Source: Zygnema cylindricum
Lineage: Eukaryota; Streptophyta; Zygnematophyceae; Zygnematales; Zygnemataceae
Direction of reading: 5' to 3'
NCBI GenBank assembly: GCA_037447655.1
Contig: JBBHKE010000116.1
Location: 126,001 to 182,964 of the forward strand
Length of the DNA stretch: 56,964 nucleotides
Below the pieces are notes generated by a model. The model was given only the letters and a program-made list of their open reading frames with translations, did not search any database and was not told the DNA's origin. Below are positions 33,471 through 45,273 of this stretch, piece after piece. Made by a program: the position numbers and the translations under genes. The number at the start of each line of letters is the position of its first letter. Position 1 is the stretch's first letter.

Positions 33471-36400
33471 ATGAAATGGCAGTTTCCCAGGTTATTTTTT
33501 GAAACATTTGTTTTTTGGCTTATATAAGTTAATAAGTTTGCAAATACTGTTTCTTTTTTTTATTCAGGAGAACTCAGGAGTTTTGAAGCTGTGGCCGTGG
33601 AGGCCGCTAAACAAGCAGGAGAGGTGCCGATACAGTTCCTCTTTCCCAAATTTGGAGGAGCCTTCACTTCTAACATGTTTTTTGCTCTAACGTATGATTA
33701 TATTATGATCGACCTTAATAACGCATGAATCTTTAGTACTAGTGTTCACCTTACTCTGAACGTGTCCACTTATTCATGAGCATTAGTGCCAAGGGTTTTT
33801 TTCCCTTGCGGTCTCATTTTTCTTCGTGCACTCTTGTCGGATTATTAGTTCAAGGGTTGCATGGAAAGGTAAAATTTCCCCCTTCCAATTTTTGGTCTTG
33901 AAATGGATATTGGACTAGTGTGCACAGAGAAAAGTTGATTCAAATGTCGAAAAAAGCATGTACTCTAATAGCAGTGCACGGTGTACTTGTATTTGAGAAT
34001 ATTCATAGGTGCATTTTCACGTCTCCCAAGGGTGCATTTGGTCCGGGTGACGGTTGAAAGAATGAAAACAGTGAGGTGAAATTAAAGCGACATAACCTTT
34101 CTTGTTGGATAGCTTCTGGCACCAGTAGGAAACAGAGATTAAATGGATATGCTGGACGCCAGCATGTCGTTGTTTTGGGGCAGCTTATCGCTGTTTTTCG
34201 AGCTCATTGTAACAATGTTTTTGTTAGAGATGATTGTTACCTGCCTTCAACCTGTAGTTTCTGGGGTATTGCTAATCAATTGGACAATTACTTCCGTGCA
34301 GGTAATAGCTAGCAGCTTCTATAAGATGAAGACAGTGGAAAACAAAGGCGCGGTAAGCTTATACTTGTAGGCCAATGTGTTATTTGACTATGGCAGAATT
34401 TGCTAGCAATAATATGCTTCTTTCTTTGTCTTTTACCTCCCTCCATTCTTAACCAGATGAGCTAGTGTCTCATATTTGTAAACATTTTCATAAACAACAA
34501 ATGTCGTTGAAGTTCTGCTATGGAGCACAATAATTTCATATCTGCATGCAAACACCAGTAGCAATAAAAAATAATTATTGGCGAATTGCTCTATATACTG
34601 GGTTACCAGTTTAGGCAAACTTTAACCTTCTGGCATTTGATGAATACAGGTCGATTTGGTGACGGAGACGGATAAGGCCTGTGAAGACTTGATTTTCAAA
34701 AAAATTCAAGCAGCTTTCCCTTCTCACAAGGTACAGGCATTGTATACTTGACCATGCCCGAAGTTGTTTCCAAAAAAATGTTACGTTATACACTGCAATG
34801 TTATGATGAATAACCTTCAACATGAATCATGCTACTTCCGATTATCACGACGTTGTTCTTGATTTACAGAATTGGAAAGGTTCATTTTTTTCTTCCTGCA
34901 TCAATAAGCTCATCCAACATTATGTTCAATGGTCTATCAACCAGTATTAGTTTGTACGATTTGGAGACTTTTTGTGGAGATTAAGCCAAATTCTTACAAC
35001 GGTGGCTAAAGCAGTTTGGCTAATGCGGAATTCATTATATTTGGCAGTTTATTGGTGAGGAGGGTTCTTCCTTAGCGGGCACAGCGGAACTAACAGATGA
35101 TCCTACTTGGCTGGTGGATCCCCTCGATGGCACCACAAATTTTGTGCACATGTAAGGTTGCGATGAAATTTCCTCCTGTTCTTTGTGAGGGCTTTGGTTT
35201 GATGGAGTGTTTTTCAAAATTTTAGTACTAGCGATATGTCTGTGGGCTCTGCCATTCATGTACGTCCCCAATCCTCAATACCTCATTGCATTTTCTTAAC
35301 TTTCCTGTGGCTGCATGAACATATTAGCCATTCGGAGTTTCTGTTGCAACCTTCGTCGGCTGCGGAAGGGGAGGTGGGAGAGAGGGATTAAGGGAAAGAT
35401 GGAAAGAGGAAAGGTGGGAAGGAGGGACAGAATACCAAACGACTTCTTGATGAAACTTGGGTCATGGAAGCATTAGTATAGTGTTAGTGTACATACTCAT
35501 CTTGAAGAGGAGAGGGTTTCTGAACTTACCATTATCGGAGCTAGCGAATAGTATTAAACTCAAACATCCAGCTGTTACTAATAATAATAGTAATAAGATA
35601 TGTGGATGTAGGAGAGGAATGTTATATCATGGTTTACTGCCCGTTTTCCTCAATTGAATACCCGAGTGTTGTCCAACTAAAAAGCTAGTGGCAAGATATA
35701 AGTTCACTGTATGTCTCTATCTGAGTTTTTTTCAATACTTCTTGGGCACCATATGAATATAAATCAACAGGATTCACGAGTCATGTGAACTCTACCTTGA
35801 ACTAGATTATCCACGTGCCCGCAGCAACTCGTTGTCAAACTTTTGCTCCGAATTGAAGTCAATTAAGGAATGCAAAGTGGCATGTGTTGCTGGCATGCTA
35901 TATGAAGGTCGTCGTGACTGTTACACTATACTGTTAGTTTGACTGCATTATTTGTTTGAATGCATACAGGTCGCAGCTGCAAGAACTGCGCCTATCACAG
36001 TTTGGTTCCTTAACATTCAACTGATATCCAATCACAGAACTTGTTTTCCGTTGAAATATTAGCCCGTTTAAGCCTGCCAGAGGATTTCAAATGTTGTACA
36101 GAGATTAAGCTGGCCAAGGGCACCTTGTAACGATGTACCTTGCTATCTACTTCCTGCCTGCCAGCCAGCCTGCCTGCCTGTCTGTCGGTGTCGGTGTCCA
36201 TCTGTATCTCTCTGATTCAGCTGGCTTCCCAATCATCTTAAGAAGCTGTGAACATGTTTAATCGAGAGTATGATTATTTTGGCTTTATATACTCCTTAGC
36301 TATTTGAGGTCAGGAGGGCAAAACAGCTGATTTTTGAAAACGGTTTTCTGGAAATTTGCAGATGTCAACTTGGCCATTAATGCGCATTTTTGGCAATGTA

Positions 36401-39400
36401 TTTTGTATTGTTATGACTAATGTGTATTATTCTAATTTGTATTTGTTATTATTATGCGTATGTTTATTGCGTATTATTATGTTAATGCATATTGTTGAGT
36501 AATGGGTGTTAACTTACAGAACTGGACAAAAGGAAAAATCTTAACTGCGGGAACCTTAGAATGGACGGTATGTGGTTGCAGGTTTCCATTTGTGTGTGTT
36601 TCAATTGGACTAGCAGTCAAGAAACAACTGGTTGTTGGGGTAGTGTTTAACCCCATTTTGGAAGAGGTCAGTTACTTTTCCACAATCTGCCCATGTGATT
36701 CTGGGGCGTTCAACTACTTGTGGGTACGTAAAAGTTCTATCCATGGAGCTATTTGGGGTTGTGGGGTTATTTGGGGTATTTTGGGTTTTGGGTTTTGGGT
36801 TTTTTTTATTTTTTGGGTTTTTGGTTTTCATTTATATATTATGTCCATATTCGTTTTCTCAGCTACTATTTGGGATTCTTTCACTTATAGATTATGTCCA
36901 TGTTTGTTTTCTCAGCTATGTTTCTCCGTAATTTTTGTAGTATTCATGTATTGCATTGGTTAACCATTGTTGGAACACCTAATGATGGATAAATATTTTC
37001 GATAAGCATACCAAGGAGGAGGTATGGAAGCATGGAAGTATTGTCTGTGTATACACACCTCAGAGACATTTGCAGACACACATGCACTATTACACCCACT
37101 TTTGATGATTTCCTTGGATATGAGAGTTTCATAGTAATTGTGTTTCACAACCAGGAACAATGTACTGGTCCTTTGTTTGGTTTTCAGTGCTCTCAAAAAA
37201 GGCATTTATCAAAAAATGGTTGCCAAGATGAATAATAAACAACAAAACTAGTAAGCGAGTTAGGTAATTATCTCCTACCATATCTGATTTAGGCGCTGTG
37301 AACTGCTGTGGATGATCAGCTTGTATTTTTTGACTCTTTTGTTTTTCTGCCATTAGATGACAAATGTTCTGATCGTGTCTGTGGGCAAACAGCTTTTCAC
37401 AGCAATTCGAGGTGGAGGGGCTTTTTTGAATGGACGGAGAATACAATGTTAGTCTTTTCTGCTGAACTAGATTGTATTACTTAAATAAAATCTTAATTAA
37501 TTTCCCTTGATTAAGTAATCTTAATTAAGTAGTTATAAGGCGCTCGTTCATTGCATTCGTTACCTGATCCCAAAGTTTTTTTCTCTTTTGTTTGTCATCG
37601 ATTGTTGGAAACAGCCTAAATAATGCACATTGCAAAGTGATGGAAACAGCTTTGTTTTCGGTCGACTTGTTTCCATTTAAAAACAAGTTCTGAAATAGGA
37701 ATTGATGGGTTTGTACATAAATCATAAACTGTTATTCTGTATGTATGACTGTAGTTTCTGTATTTACTCGCTTATTTGGTTTGGGTATGGTCCTTTTGTA
37801 CAGCTTCAAGTCAAGCGGATTTAGGGAAAGCTCTTGTTGCCACTGAGGTGTGTTTTTGACTTATGTGCATAATTTCGACAAGTTTTTAAAGCATTTGTAA
37901 AGTCCCCGATGTGAAGCAAAACCGGCAGTTGTATTTTTTCAGGAGCTTATAAGCGAGCTAAGATGACATGTTTATGCTTCCACGCCTCAATTCCCTTTCT
38001 TTTCCATTTCTTTCCTTTTTTTTCCACTTTTTACTTGTGTTCGTCGGTGTGTTTCAACTTGTGCGAGTGTGCATTCGTTTCCAGTTGCAAAAGAGAGTGG
38101 GAGGAAGAGATGGCTGTGTGTTTGTCAGGATTAATCCTTGGTAGACTTTCTGTATGCTTTGTTTATGGCTTTTGGACGAAGATAAGATTTCGTGGAAGCC
38201 TTGATGTAATTGCTTTATCATGTCATATTCAGTTTTTGCTCAAAACTACTGTACATGCCATAACGTGACTGCAATATAATCACGCCTTTTGGTTTTCTGT
38301 CCATGTATATATGAGGGATTTATGCTGGTCGATCTGTTTTGATGGCATATCAGGTTGGAACAAAGCGTGATAAGGCAACCGTTGATGCGACTACCAATCG
38401 TATAAACAGACTACTTTATAAGGTGAGGCTTGTCCTTTTTATATGCAACTTGTTTCTTGATCTAATTGCTTTAAGAAGGTACAATGGTCTAGTTAACACT
38501 GATGAGAAATGAACACCAACTTGAAGTTACACCGGTTTTTTCTTCACAATAATAGCAATCCACAATGGTGGTAATGTGTGAACATATGATTTTTTCTCCT
38601 AATGGGGTTTTTATTGTTATGGGGTTTTAATCCTTATGGAGTTTCCATGCAGGTCCGTTCATTACGACTTTCTGGGTCATGTGCCATGAACCTCGTGGGA
38701 ATTGCCTGTGGTCGACTAGACGCCTTTTACGAAATCGGTTTTGGAGGCCCCTGGTAAATTTGATGTTTGGTGAATAATAATAAATGGGTTTTAGTTCTTA
38801 TGTGCCAAAAATCATGTCCTCTTTGTCTACACGGAAACACTACAATGGGGCTGATAGGATGTACTATAGATGAGGATGAGGTGGTGGTCAAGCCAAACTC
38901 ATGCATGAGATTATTTTATGGTGGTTTATTATTAACTGTTCAGAAACGTGTTATTTGAGGATGTGAGTCAGATTTTTTTTGCACTTAACAAGAATTGATT
39001 CTTAAATTGTCTGTTTGGTACGCTTTATTGTAAAGAGTTTCGATGTACTAATAATATAGGGGATAAAAGAATAATATGGTCCGTCCTAAATCAGTGTACA
39101 GGTACACGTGTCTGTACAAGTTAGGGCTCGCAATTACTGTGTTGTGTGGATTGCACAATATATTGTTATGGAAAGTAGAAGTGTAGTGAAGAAAGTTTAC
39201 CATAGCGAATGCAACTTAGCTTTTTGTCACTTTAGGATATTTGGAATGTCAATTTAACGATACTTTATTTTGGTGTCAGGGATGTTGCCGCTGGAGTCGT
39301 TATTCTCGAAGAGGCTGGGGGCAAGGTTTTTGACCCGTAAGTTTACCTGTAATAAATTTGTAGATATTTACCTACTTGATTTTGACTGGTCCGATTCAGT

Positions 39401-40517
39401 GTGTGATAAAATTAGCCTTTTTTGTTTCTCACAAAAAGAGCACACTTTTTTTTGGTGTTTGGAATTCTGGTCTTGATGGCACACTGCACTACACCGTGGA
39501 TTTCTATTAGAGTCAAGAAGTTATTAGGGTGGGGCTGATATCCGTGTTATTAATTATAATTCAGTTCAATGAAGTTGTTTTTGAACTGTTTAAAGAATTA
39601 ATTTTAAGAGAAAAAATAATTTATGTAATTAACGCTATCTCGTGGGCAGAGGGCAAAAAATACTGGCGCCAAACTAGTGTTAGACACGGTAATGGCGATT
39701 CACGGTGTAATGTTGTCAGTAATTGACTTGATTTCTTTTGATTTATCAAGAAATTAACTTGATCTGTTGGGCCTGGGTGGTTAAGTCACGACATACCAGG
39801 GATCCTGACTTGTTATTGTTCGGAAAAAAATAGTACTTTTTGTATAAAATTTTGAAACCTCTATAAGTGTGGACTTAGTTTTAGTGTAACAGTTAACCGA
39901 GTTTCCCATTGTCTTTTCTCTTGGTCTTCAGTAACATCCTAAAAAAGATCGAGCAAATGCTAATTTGGCTAGATTTTAACCAGATTAATGTGTAGGAATG
40001 TTGGATATATCATAGGGTTATAACACTATTAAAAGTTTACCCTAGTTTTTAGTCTTCATCATACAGTTCGTTCGGTTTTTGAGGAATCGTACATCTGGTT
40101 CTCACCCTAAAACTGTACCATTCACCCTCAACATGAGGGTAAATTTCTCTCGTGTAATTACACTATCATTTGTCGTAAAATTGGAGCGACTTTGTACCGA
40201 GTTCTCTTTTTTTTTGTAAATCGTTGGGACTGTGGAATGTGAATGACACATGGGCTAAAATTGGTTCCGGTTTTAACAATTTTACGTACATCAAGTTTAC
40301 TTTCAACAATTTTACTTACTTTCAACAATTTTGCTCTTTCAACAATTTTACTTACAACAAAACTAACAATGCGATAAAACGGTTGTGGTTCCTGTTGTTT
40401 ATTTTATTCAGGACTGGAGGAGCATTTGATGTAACTTCTCGGAAAGTGGGAGCCACAAATGGATTTTTGAAAGACGCATTCATTGGAGCTTTGGCCATAT
40501 CGGAGGAGTCCGATTAG
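33471..40517 (+). CDS. Inositol monophosphatase-family protein (VTC4-like), 12 exons
   Basis: Mg-dependent phosphatase of myo-inositol phosphates; plant VTC4-type members also hydrolyse L-galactose-1-phosphate in ascorbate synthesis. Exons: 33471-33490, 33578-33623, 34302-34352, 34650-34730, 35048-35151, 36582-36666, 37393-37447, 37804-37847, 38354-38422, 38653-38753, 39280-39336, 40412-40517 (TAG stop). All junctions are GT-AG and in phase, giving 272 residues, the family's usual size. Motifs: [26 protein letters not shown] (metal-binding Asp pair), [29 protein letters not shown] (last metal Asp). Exon 1 is the least certain: a 6-codon start (MKWQFP) inferred from phase and family length. 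At the exon 5/6 border the usual HGFPF reads HMFPF. Introns carry MITEs and a G-rich tract. Confidence 0.92.
33964..33989. mobile_element. Isolated TA-MITE terminus in phosphatase intron 2
   Basis: CTCTAATAGCAGTGCACGGT + GTA matches the family right end (CTCTAATAGCGATTCACGGT). No partner end was found within 250 bases, so this is a remnant. Confidence 0.45.
36152..36200. repeat. CCTG/CAGC short repeat in phosphatase intron 5
   Basis: CCTGCCTGCCAGCCAGCCTG and further TGCC/TGTC units, then GGTGTC doubled. Simple tetranucleotide repeat, no other role seen. Confidence 0.7.
36754..36820 (+). repeat. G-run tract in phosphatase intron 6
   Basis: Seven runs of three or four G on the coding strand within about 70 bases, as TTTGGGG, GTGGGG, TTTTGGG units. 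It lies 90 bases after the exon 6 donor and could form a G-quadruplex in the transcript. Confidence 0.7.
39490..39709. mobile_element. TA-MITE in the last intron of the phosphatase gene
   Basis: 220 bp, TACACCGTGGATTTCTATTA at the left, GGTAATGGCGATTCACGGTG + TA at the right; 9-bp terminal inverted repeat and the same length as the copies at 1966 and 7055. GGCGCC near the right end is shared with 31228-31407. Intronic and outside the splice sites. Confidence 0.65.
40271..40360 (+). repeat. TTTCAACAATTTTACTTA tandem repeat in the last phosphatase intron
   Basis: Four to five imperfect units of CAACAATTTTACTTACTTT, about 15-25 bases each, 50 bases before the final exon acceptor. Confidence 0.75.
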
Positions 40518-41944
40518 GATGTTAATTAGGATATTGAAGCGAAAAGTGGAGGAATTCGAGGAATTAATTCGGGATCATTGTTAAGTGTTTCGTATTTTTC
40601 AAGAATTGAAGTTAGGCTGTTAATTTTTGGTTCTTTTTTTGGGAGGTTGACGTAGCAATTAGGGACTATTCATTTATTTCTATGGGAATGCTTTGGAACC
40701 CTTTTTGCTGTTTTTTTGTTTTTTGTTCATTTTTTGGCGGTTTACCTCAACTAAGTAAAGAGAGGAAAGGGGGCGGGAGTGAGAGGGTTTTCTCCCAAAA
40801 AACCATCCGGTATACTATGGATTAATTGGTTGAATTCATATTGTTAGCTGTTAATTCATGTTGTTGAATGTGGATGTTTTTGTGTTTCTTGTGTATTTAT
40901 ACGATATGACACTTCAAGTTTTTGCTTTATTCATTTCAACAGGGGCCATAGGTGAATTTGCTATTGGCTACAGCTACTTAAGTAATCACATTTCGAATAC
41001 CTGGCTCGATGGCAGTCAAATTTATCAAATGCATTAAGTCTTGTTTTTGTGGTCAGTTTAACTTGCCTCTTCTCTTCATACACAAGTGGCCCCCTCCGCG
41101 TCGGGCAACTATTCCAAGGTGCAAAATTCATTTAGCCAATCTTGGTTTTAAACGAAAAAAAAAACCAAGATCAGATCTCGCAAAAATCTGTCACTTGATT
41201 GGATTTCCATTCCTCTTTCGATATACATTCCGGCCACTAACTTACATTTTGCAAAATGGAATGCCGTCTTATGGGGTAGAATACGAAATAACTAATACCA
41301 ACTCACTCCTCTAAACCTGTGATGGTAAACCATTAGAAATGGAACAGCCAAACGAAATCTGAGAAAAACTCTCGGAGAATAAAAAAATCAAAACTGAAGA
41401 CCAATGCAGATGAATCGAACAGAATAACCAACGAGCGCCAAAAAGAATAAGAATTTTCACGACCATCATCAACTACTAATCCATCCCAAAAGCTAATGTA
41501 AATGCTTACCATTCCAATTTTTGTACAATATTGTTGACTACACCTACCATGACTAGATCCCTTTTTGAGTGGAGATAGAGATTGTGATTGGTTGTGAGTT
41601 GGGTAGATCAACATGGCATTGGATCCTGAGTTTGGTTGAATATACAATTTTGTTAACCACGATGTGAATCAGGAGCTCGATCTTATCATTGTGCGATCTT
41701 TTTGGATAACTTAGTTGTTGAATCCTCGGCTACTGAGAGGACGTGGCTTTATAAAATTTGAAAGAAGTGTTTCTAAAAGGCTTTATAATTCAGACCGATT
41801 AATTTTCCACATTTGATGATCGCCTCATCGACGTCCTCCGACCTTTGTTGGTCGTTCGACATTTGACCCCGAGTTTAGGCCTACGACTCACATTCAAGGA
41901 TCTCTTCTTGACTCCTTAAAAGGATAAGGTTTAATATTTACAAC
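40518..41944. other. 3' flank of the phosphatase gene, no further gene recognised
   Basis: Probably holds the 3' UTR (T-rich to about 40950). A minus-strand frame at 41333-41647 has a GTAAGC donor-like site after ...CTKIGM, but no motif ties it to a family. A 9-base match CTTGGTTTT..AAAAACCAAG at 41143-41170 is a small hairpin. Confidence 0.4.
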
Positions 41945-42950
41945 ATGTGTGGCTCTTGTTGTCTACTTTGGGGAGATGGCGTCATTGTGCCTCCACTCAT
42001 GTCTCTCGTCTTTTGGCTAAGGGTACTCCTATTCTTGCTACCGTCACCCCTCGTGTTTCAACTGTATCTTCGCCTTCCGACAATCCATTTTGGTGGCGTA
42101 TTGTTTAGTTCCTCCTCTTGCTTCACCGGATATGCAAGTTATGTCCATCCTTGTAACGAAGCCAGTTGCCCGTGTACAAGGATTAATTCCTAATCAAATT
42201 GTCACCACCATCCAATTGTGCTTCTCGAGGAGCTTCCCACTTTTGGATATTGGCTACACCTATTCTAACCACTCTACGTTTCAAGCCCGCTCAATTCAAC
42301 CCACCCTCAAGTTCAAGCTTAGCCTCCCTCATCCGCATTTACTAAGCTCTCTCGTTTGCTCACGGGGTCGTGTCCTTAAGCACGATAACACCCATTTGCT
42401 TCATTTTCCCCACAAGGGAGAGTTGGTATAAGCGCACGATACTATTCGGGATAGAATTGTGACTATTGCATGCAAGGAGGAATATCTCATTCAACGAGAT
42501 GTTTCACATGTTATTCCTTCGTAACGGATTGATATTATATTACTTGATGATGCTCGTCGTATATTCGGTGACATTGTTTAGGCAAACCGTGCCTCGGAAA
42601 AAGTCGTTGGTCAAGCGGTTAGATAGGTTGAAGTGGTGGCCGCCCGTGACGCGCTTAAAATGTGCGAGATTATGCACACCAAAATGTTATGGATGAATTT
42701 ATTCAAACTACAGTTGAGATACTTAGTGTTGCCTTCGGCGCGTCTCTTCATACAAGTGGTCGACGCTCTTTTGAGAGAAAGGCACATAAGAACCCCCTTG
42801 CTTCAATCCTTACTTCTTGTAACCATAAGGTTTATCTCTGGCTTAATAGCGAGTGCAAGCTTCTACCCTCTTTCAATCAACTACTGTTGTTATGGATGGT
42901 CGATGTGTTTTGAAACTACAGCAATGTGTTTTGAAACTCCTTGAGGTGCT
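41945..42950 (+). pseudogene. Decayed coding-like stretch of unknown family
   Basis: Overlapping frames across this kilobase look like one gene broken by shifts. The last part, frame 42662-42913, reads ...VMDEFIQTTVEIL...SFERKAHKNPLAS...VYLWLNSECKLLPSF...VDVF. The same pattern (MDE, SF, LWLYSECKLPSSFDALLFF...VF) occurs in the minus-strand ORF at 54571-55074, which shows that this frame was once coding or belongs to a repeat family. I do not recognise the protein. Confidence 0.4.
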
Positions 42951-42959
42951 CCCCTAAGC

Positions 42960-43340
42960 CTAGGGACTTAAAGGGTAGCTTTTACTAGATATTTAACTAT
43001 GCTCTAGTTTGGATAGGTACACTGTGACTCGCTTATAGTGTTTAAGTGTTTTAGCCGCTTAAGACATCTTATCCTTATGCACACTTGTCGGATTAAAAGC
43101 ACAAGGTTCATATTGAAAGGCAAGGTTCTCACCGAAGTTGTTCAATTCACATATTACACACGCATCAAATGCACAAATACTACCTACATTACACATCAAA
43201 CAATTCTGAAGTGTTGATAAAATGCGTAACAAACTTTGTACCCATACATTTTATGTTCGAGTAACTATAGTGTCCGTATATTTCTGCACTTTTTAAGGCT
43301 TTTTAATGGGTATTTTAGGGCTTTAAGTAATGTCGACAAT
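42960..43340. other. No feature seen
   Basis: Unique AT-rich sequence between the decayed coding stretch and the hairpin region. I see no gene or repeat. Confidence 0.4.
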
Positions 43341-44110
43341 ATGTGAGAAAAAAAGGGTTTTTCTATGTAAAACAACATGATTGGCCGAAGTAATGTCAAT
43401 TGGCCAATCATATTGTTTTACATGGAAAAACTTTTTTTTTCTCACACATTAGGTTAAAGTGGAGTATATTTTTGATGAGGATTGCTTCAAATGTGTTCAC
43501 AGAGGATGTTGACTTATTTTGGCCAATCATGTTGCTTTACATAGAAAAAGTACAACAAACCTCATTAATTTTTATTGTTTTATTTAAATATTTATTTTTA
43601 TGTTTTTTCATTAATTTAGTTATTTATTAAAAAAGAAAGAAAACATTTATAAAAAAAAAATATAATTAATTAAAAACCAATTTAATGAAAAAAAAATATG
43701 AAAGAAATATTTAAATAAAAAATTGAAATTTTATTCGATTTGCTGTACACTTTCTCATATAAAGCAATATGAAAGGCCAAAAAAAGTTGATATCCTCTGT
43801 CAACACATTTAAAACAATTTTCTTGAAAAATATATTAAACTTCGGAAAAAAAATCCATGTAAAGTAACATGATTAGCCAAAATACGGCCAAAATAATGTA
43901 TTTTGGCCAATTATATTGTTTTTCATGAAAAAACTTTTTTTTTTGTTGGTCAATGATGTTGGCCAATCATGTTACTTTACATTGTTTTAGCGATTTTTTT
44001 TCACACATTAGGTTGGAGTGGAGTATACTTTTCATGAAAATTACTTCAAATGTGTTAACAATGTTGACTTACTTTGGCCAATCATGTTGCTTTACATAGA
44101 AAGTGTAAAG
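43341..44110. repeat. Cluster of CCAAT-bearing inverted repeats (hairpins)
   Basis: 43341-43386 and 43402-43449 form a roughly 46-bp hairpin arm pair (ATGTGAGAAAAAAAGGG... with ...TTTTTCTCACACAT) with a 15-base loop. The core TTGGCCAATCATGTTGCTTT + ACAT recurs in both orientations at about 43520, 43860, 43905, 43958 and 44077, each near ACATT.GGTT..AGTGGAGTAT blocks. Probably several copies of one small fold-back element. Confidence 0.75.
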
Positions 44111-44849
44111 CAAATCCCATTAATTTTTAATTTTAACATTTTTTTTTATGTTTTTAAATTTATTTTGTTTTTTTTTTTTTAATTGTATTTTTTTAATATA
44201 GAACAAAATTAATAATAGATTAATACTTTATTATATTTTTGTTATTATTTTTTTGATTTTTTTTCATTAATTTAATTATTTATTATAAAAGAAAGTAAAC
44301 ATTTATACAAAATATATATATACATATATATATACATATATACATATATATGTTTTTTCATTAATTTAGTTATTTATTAAAAAAGAAATTAAACATTTAT
44401 ATAAAAAAAAATACAAAGAAAAAAAAATCTAATAATTTTGAATTAGAATGGACTTCCATTAGCGAAAAAGTGTTGTTTCTCACTTGATGCGGTGTTTTTT
44501 CGTACCACACCATACCATTTTCTTTTATTTTAGGGGAACCTTTTTATTGTGGATATTTATGGATTCTCCAATATCATAGGCGTAAACCTTAACCGTCATT
44601 ATTTTTGCATTTCAAATCCGCACCGCAAACACTCAAATTATCTAGTCCATATTGGAAGTGTACAATTGGCACACTAGGAAAAACAAAAAACAATATCCAC
44701 GGTCAACACACGGTGGGAATCTTACAAACCATATGTCGTATGAGCTATGAGCCTTCCGCCAACGTGAATGAAAGTCAACGAAAGTACACTCTCACGCTCA
44801 TTTTGTCATCAATTAAGTTTTATGAGGAAAGTTTTTCAGTCACCTCTTT
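44111..44849. other. A/T homopolymer-rich and (TA)n region
   Basis: Long T and A runs, with ATATATAC repeats at 44315-44351. A MITE-like TTAATTTAGTTATTTATTAA motif occurs at 43610, 44270 and 44365. The frame at 44605-44943 has no family motif and runs into an LTR end. Confidence 0.5.
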
Positions 44850-44904
44850 TCAACACTCTACTTATTTTTCCAATACAGACCTAGAAAATACAAAAATTTC
44901 AACA
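44850..44904 (-). repeat. Copia LTR end fragment
   Basis: ...CAGACCTAGAAAATACAAAA + ATTTCAACA matches the right end of the Copia-B LTR (AGACCTAGAAAATACTCAAA...ATCAACA). Left limit uncertain. Confidence 0.6.
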
Positions 44905-44989
44905 TGCATATTGTTCTCGTTTAATGAAATAGTCTTATTGTAACTATTTAAATAAATATCACACCACATATATTCTATCATATTATTTA

Positions 44990-45273
44990 GACTATTTGGA
45001 TAAGGTTACCGGCTACGGCGGGTATGACGTATGGCAGGGACCAGGATCAAATCCTGGCTCTGTCAAACTTCCTTTTAGAGAGAAAACCTTATAAAACAAC
45101 TCCTTGTCTCTCTCTAGACAGCACAGGCAGCCATGGCTAACTCCTCCTCGAGTCTTCAATGACTGCGACAAGTATGGAGACTTGAGTGAGGAGTTAGAGG
45201 CAGGCTGTCAATATCTATTATTTTGCTTTTTATTTTGCAATCTCTAGACCTAGAAAATACTTGAATTCCAACA
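44990..45273 (-). repeat. Copia LTR fragment with tRNA-like block
   Basis: Carries GGATAAGGTTACCGGC, the T-arm hairpin CCAGGATCAAATCCTGG (45042-45058), a TTTT run (45073-45076), GGCAGCCATGGCT and the end CCTAGAAAATACTTGAATTC + CAACA. It corresponds to the last ~280 bases (plus strand) of the minus-oriented LTRs A and B. No internal region follows, so it is a truncated copy. Confidence 0.75.

Noticed and set aside
36754-36820. Interstitial telomere repeat (TTTTGGG-like)
   Set aside because: Only a few irregular units; G-runs of mixed spacing do not form a telomere array.
36502-36963. 153-codon frame with a hydrophobic end in the phosphatase gene
   Set aside because: It contains exon 6 but reads through both its borders into introns; the hydrophobic part is the G/T-rich intron.
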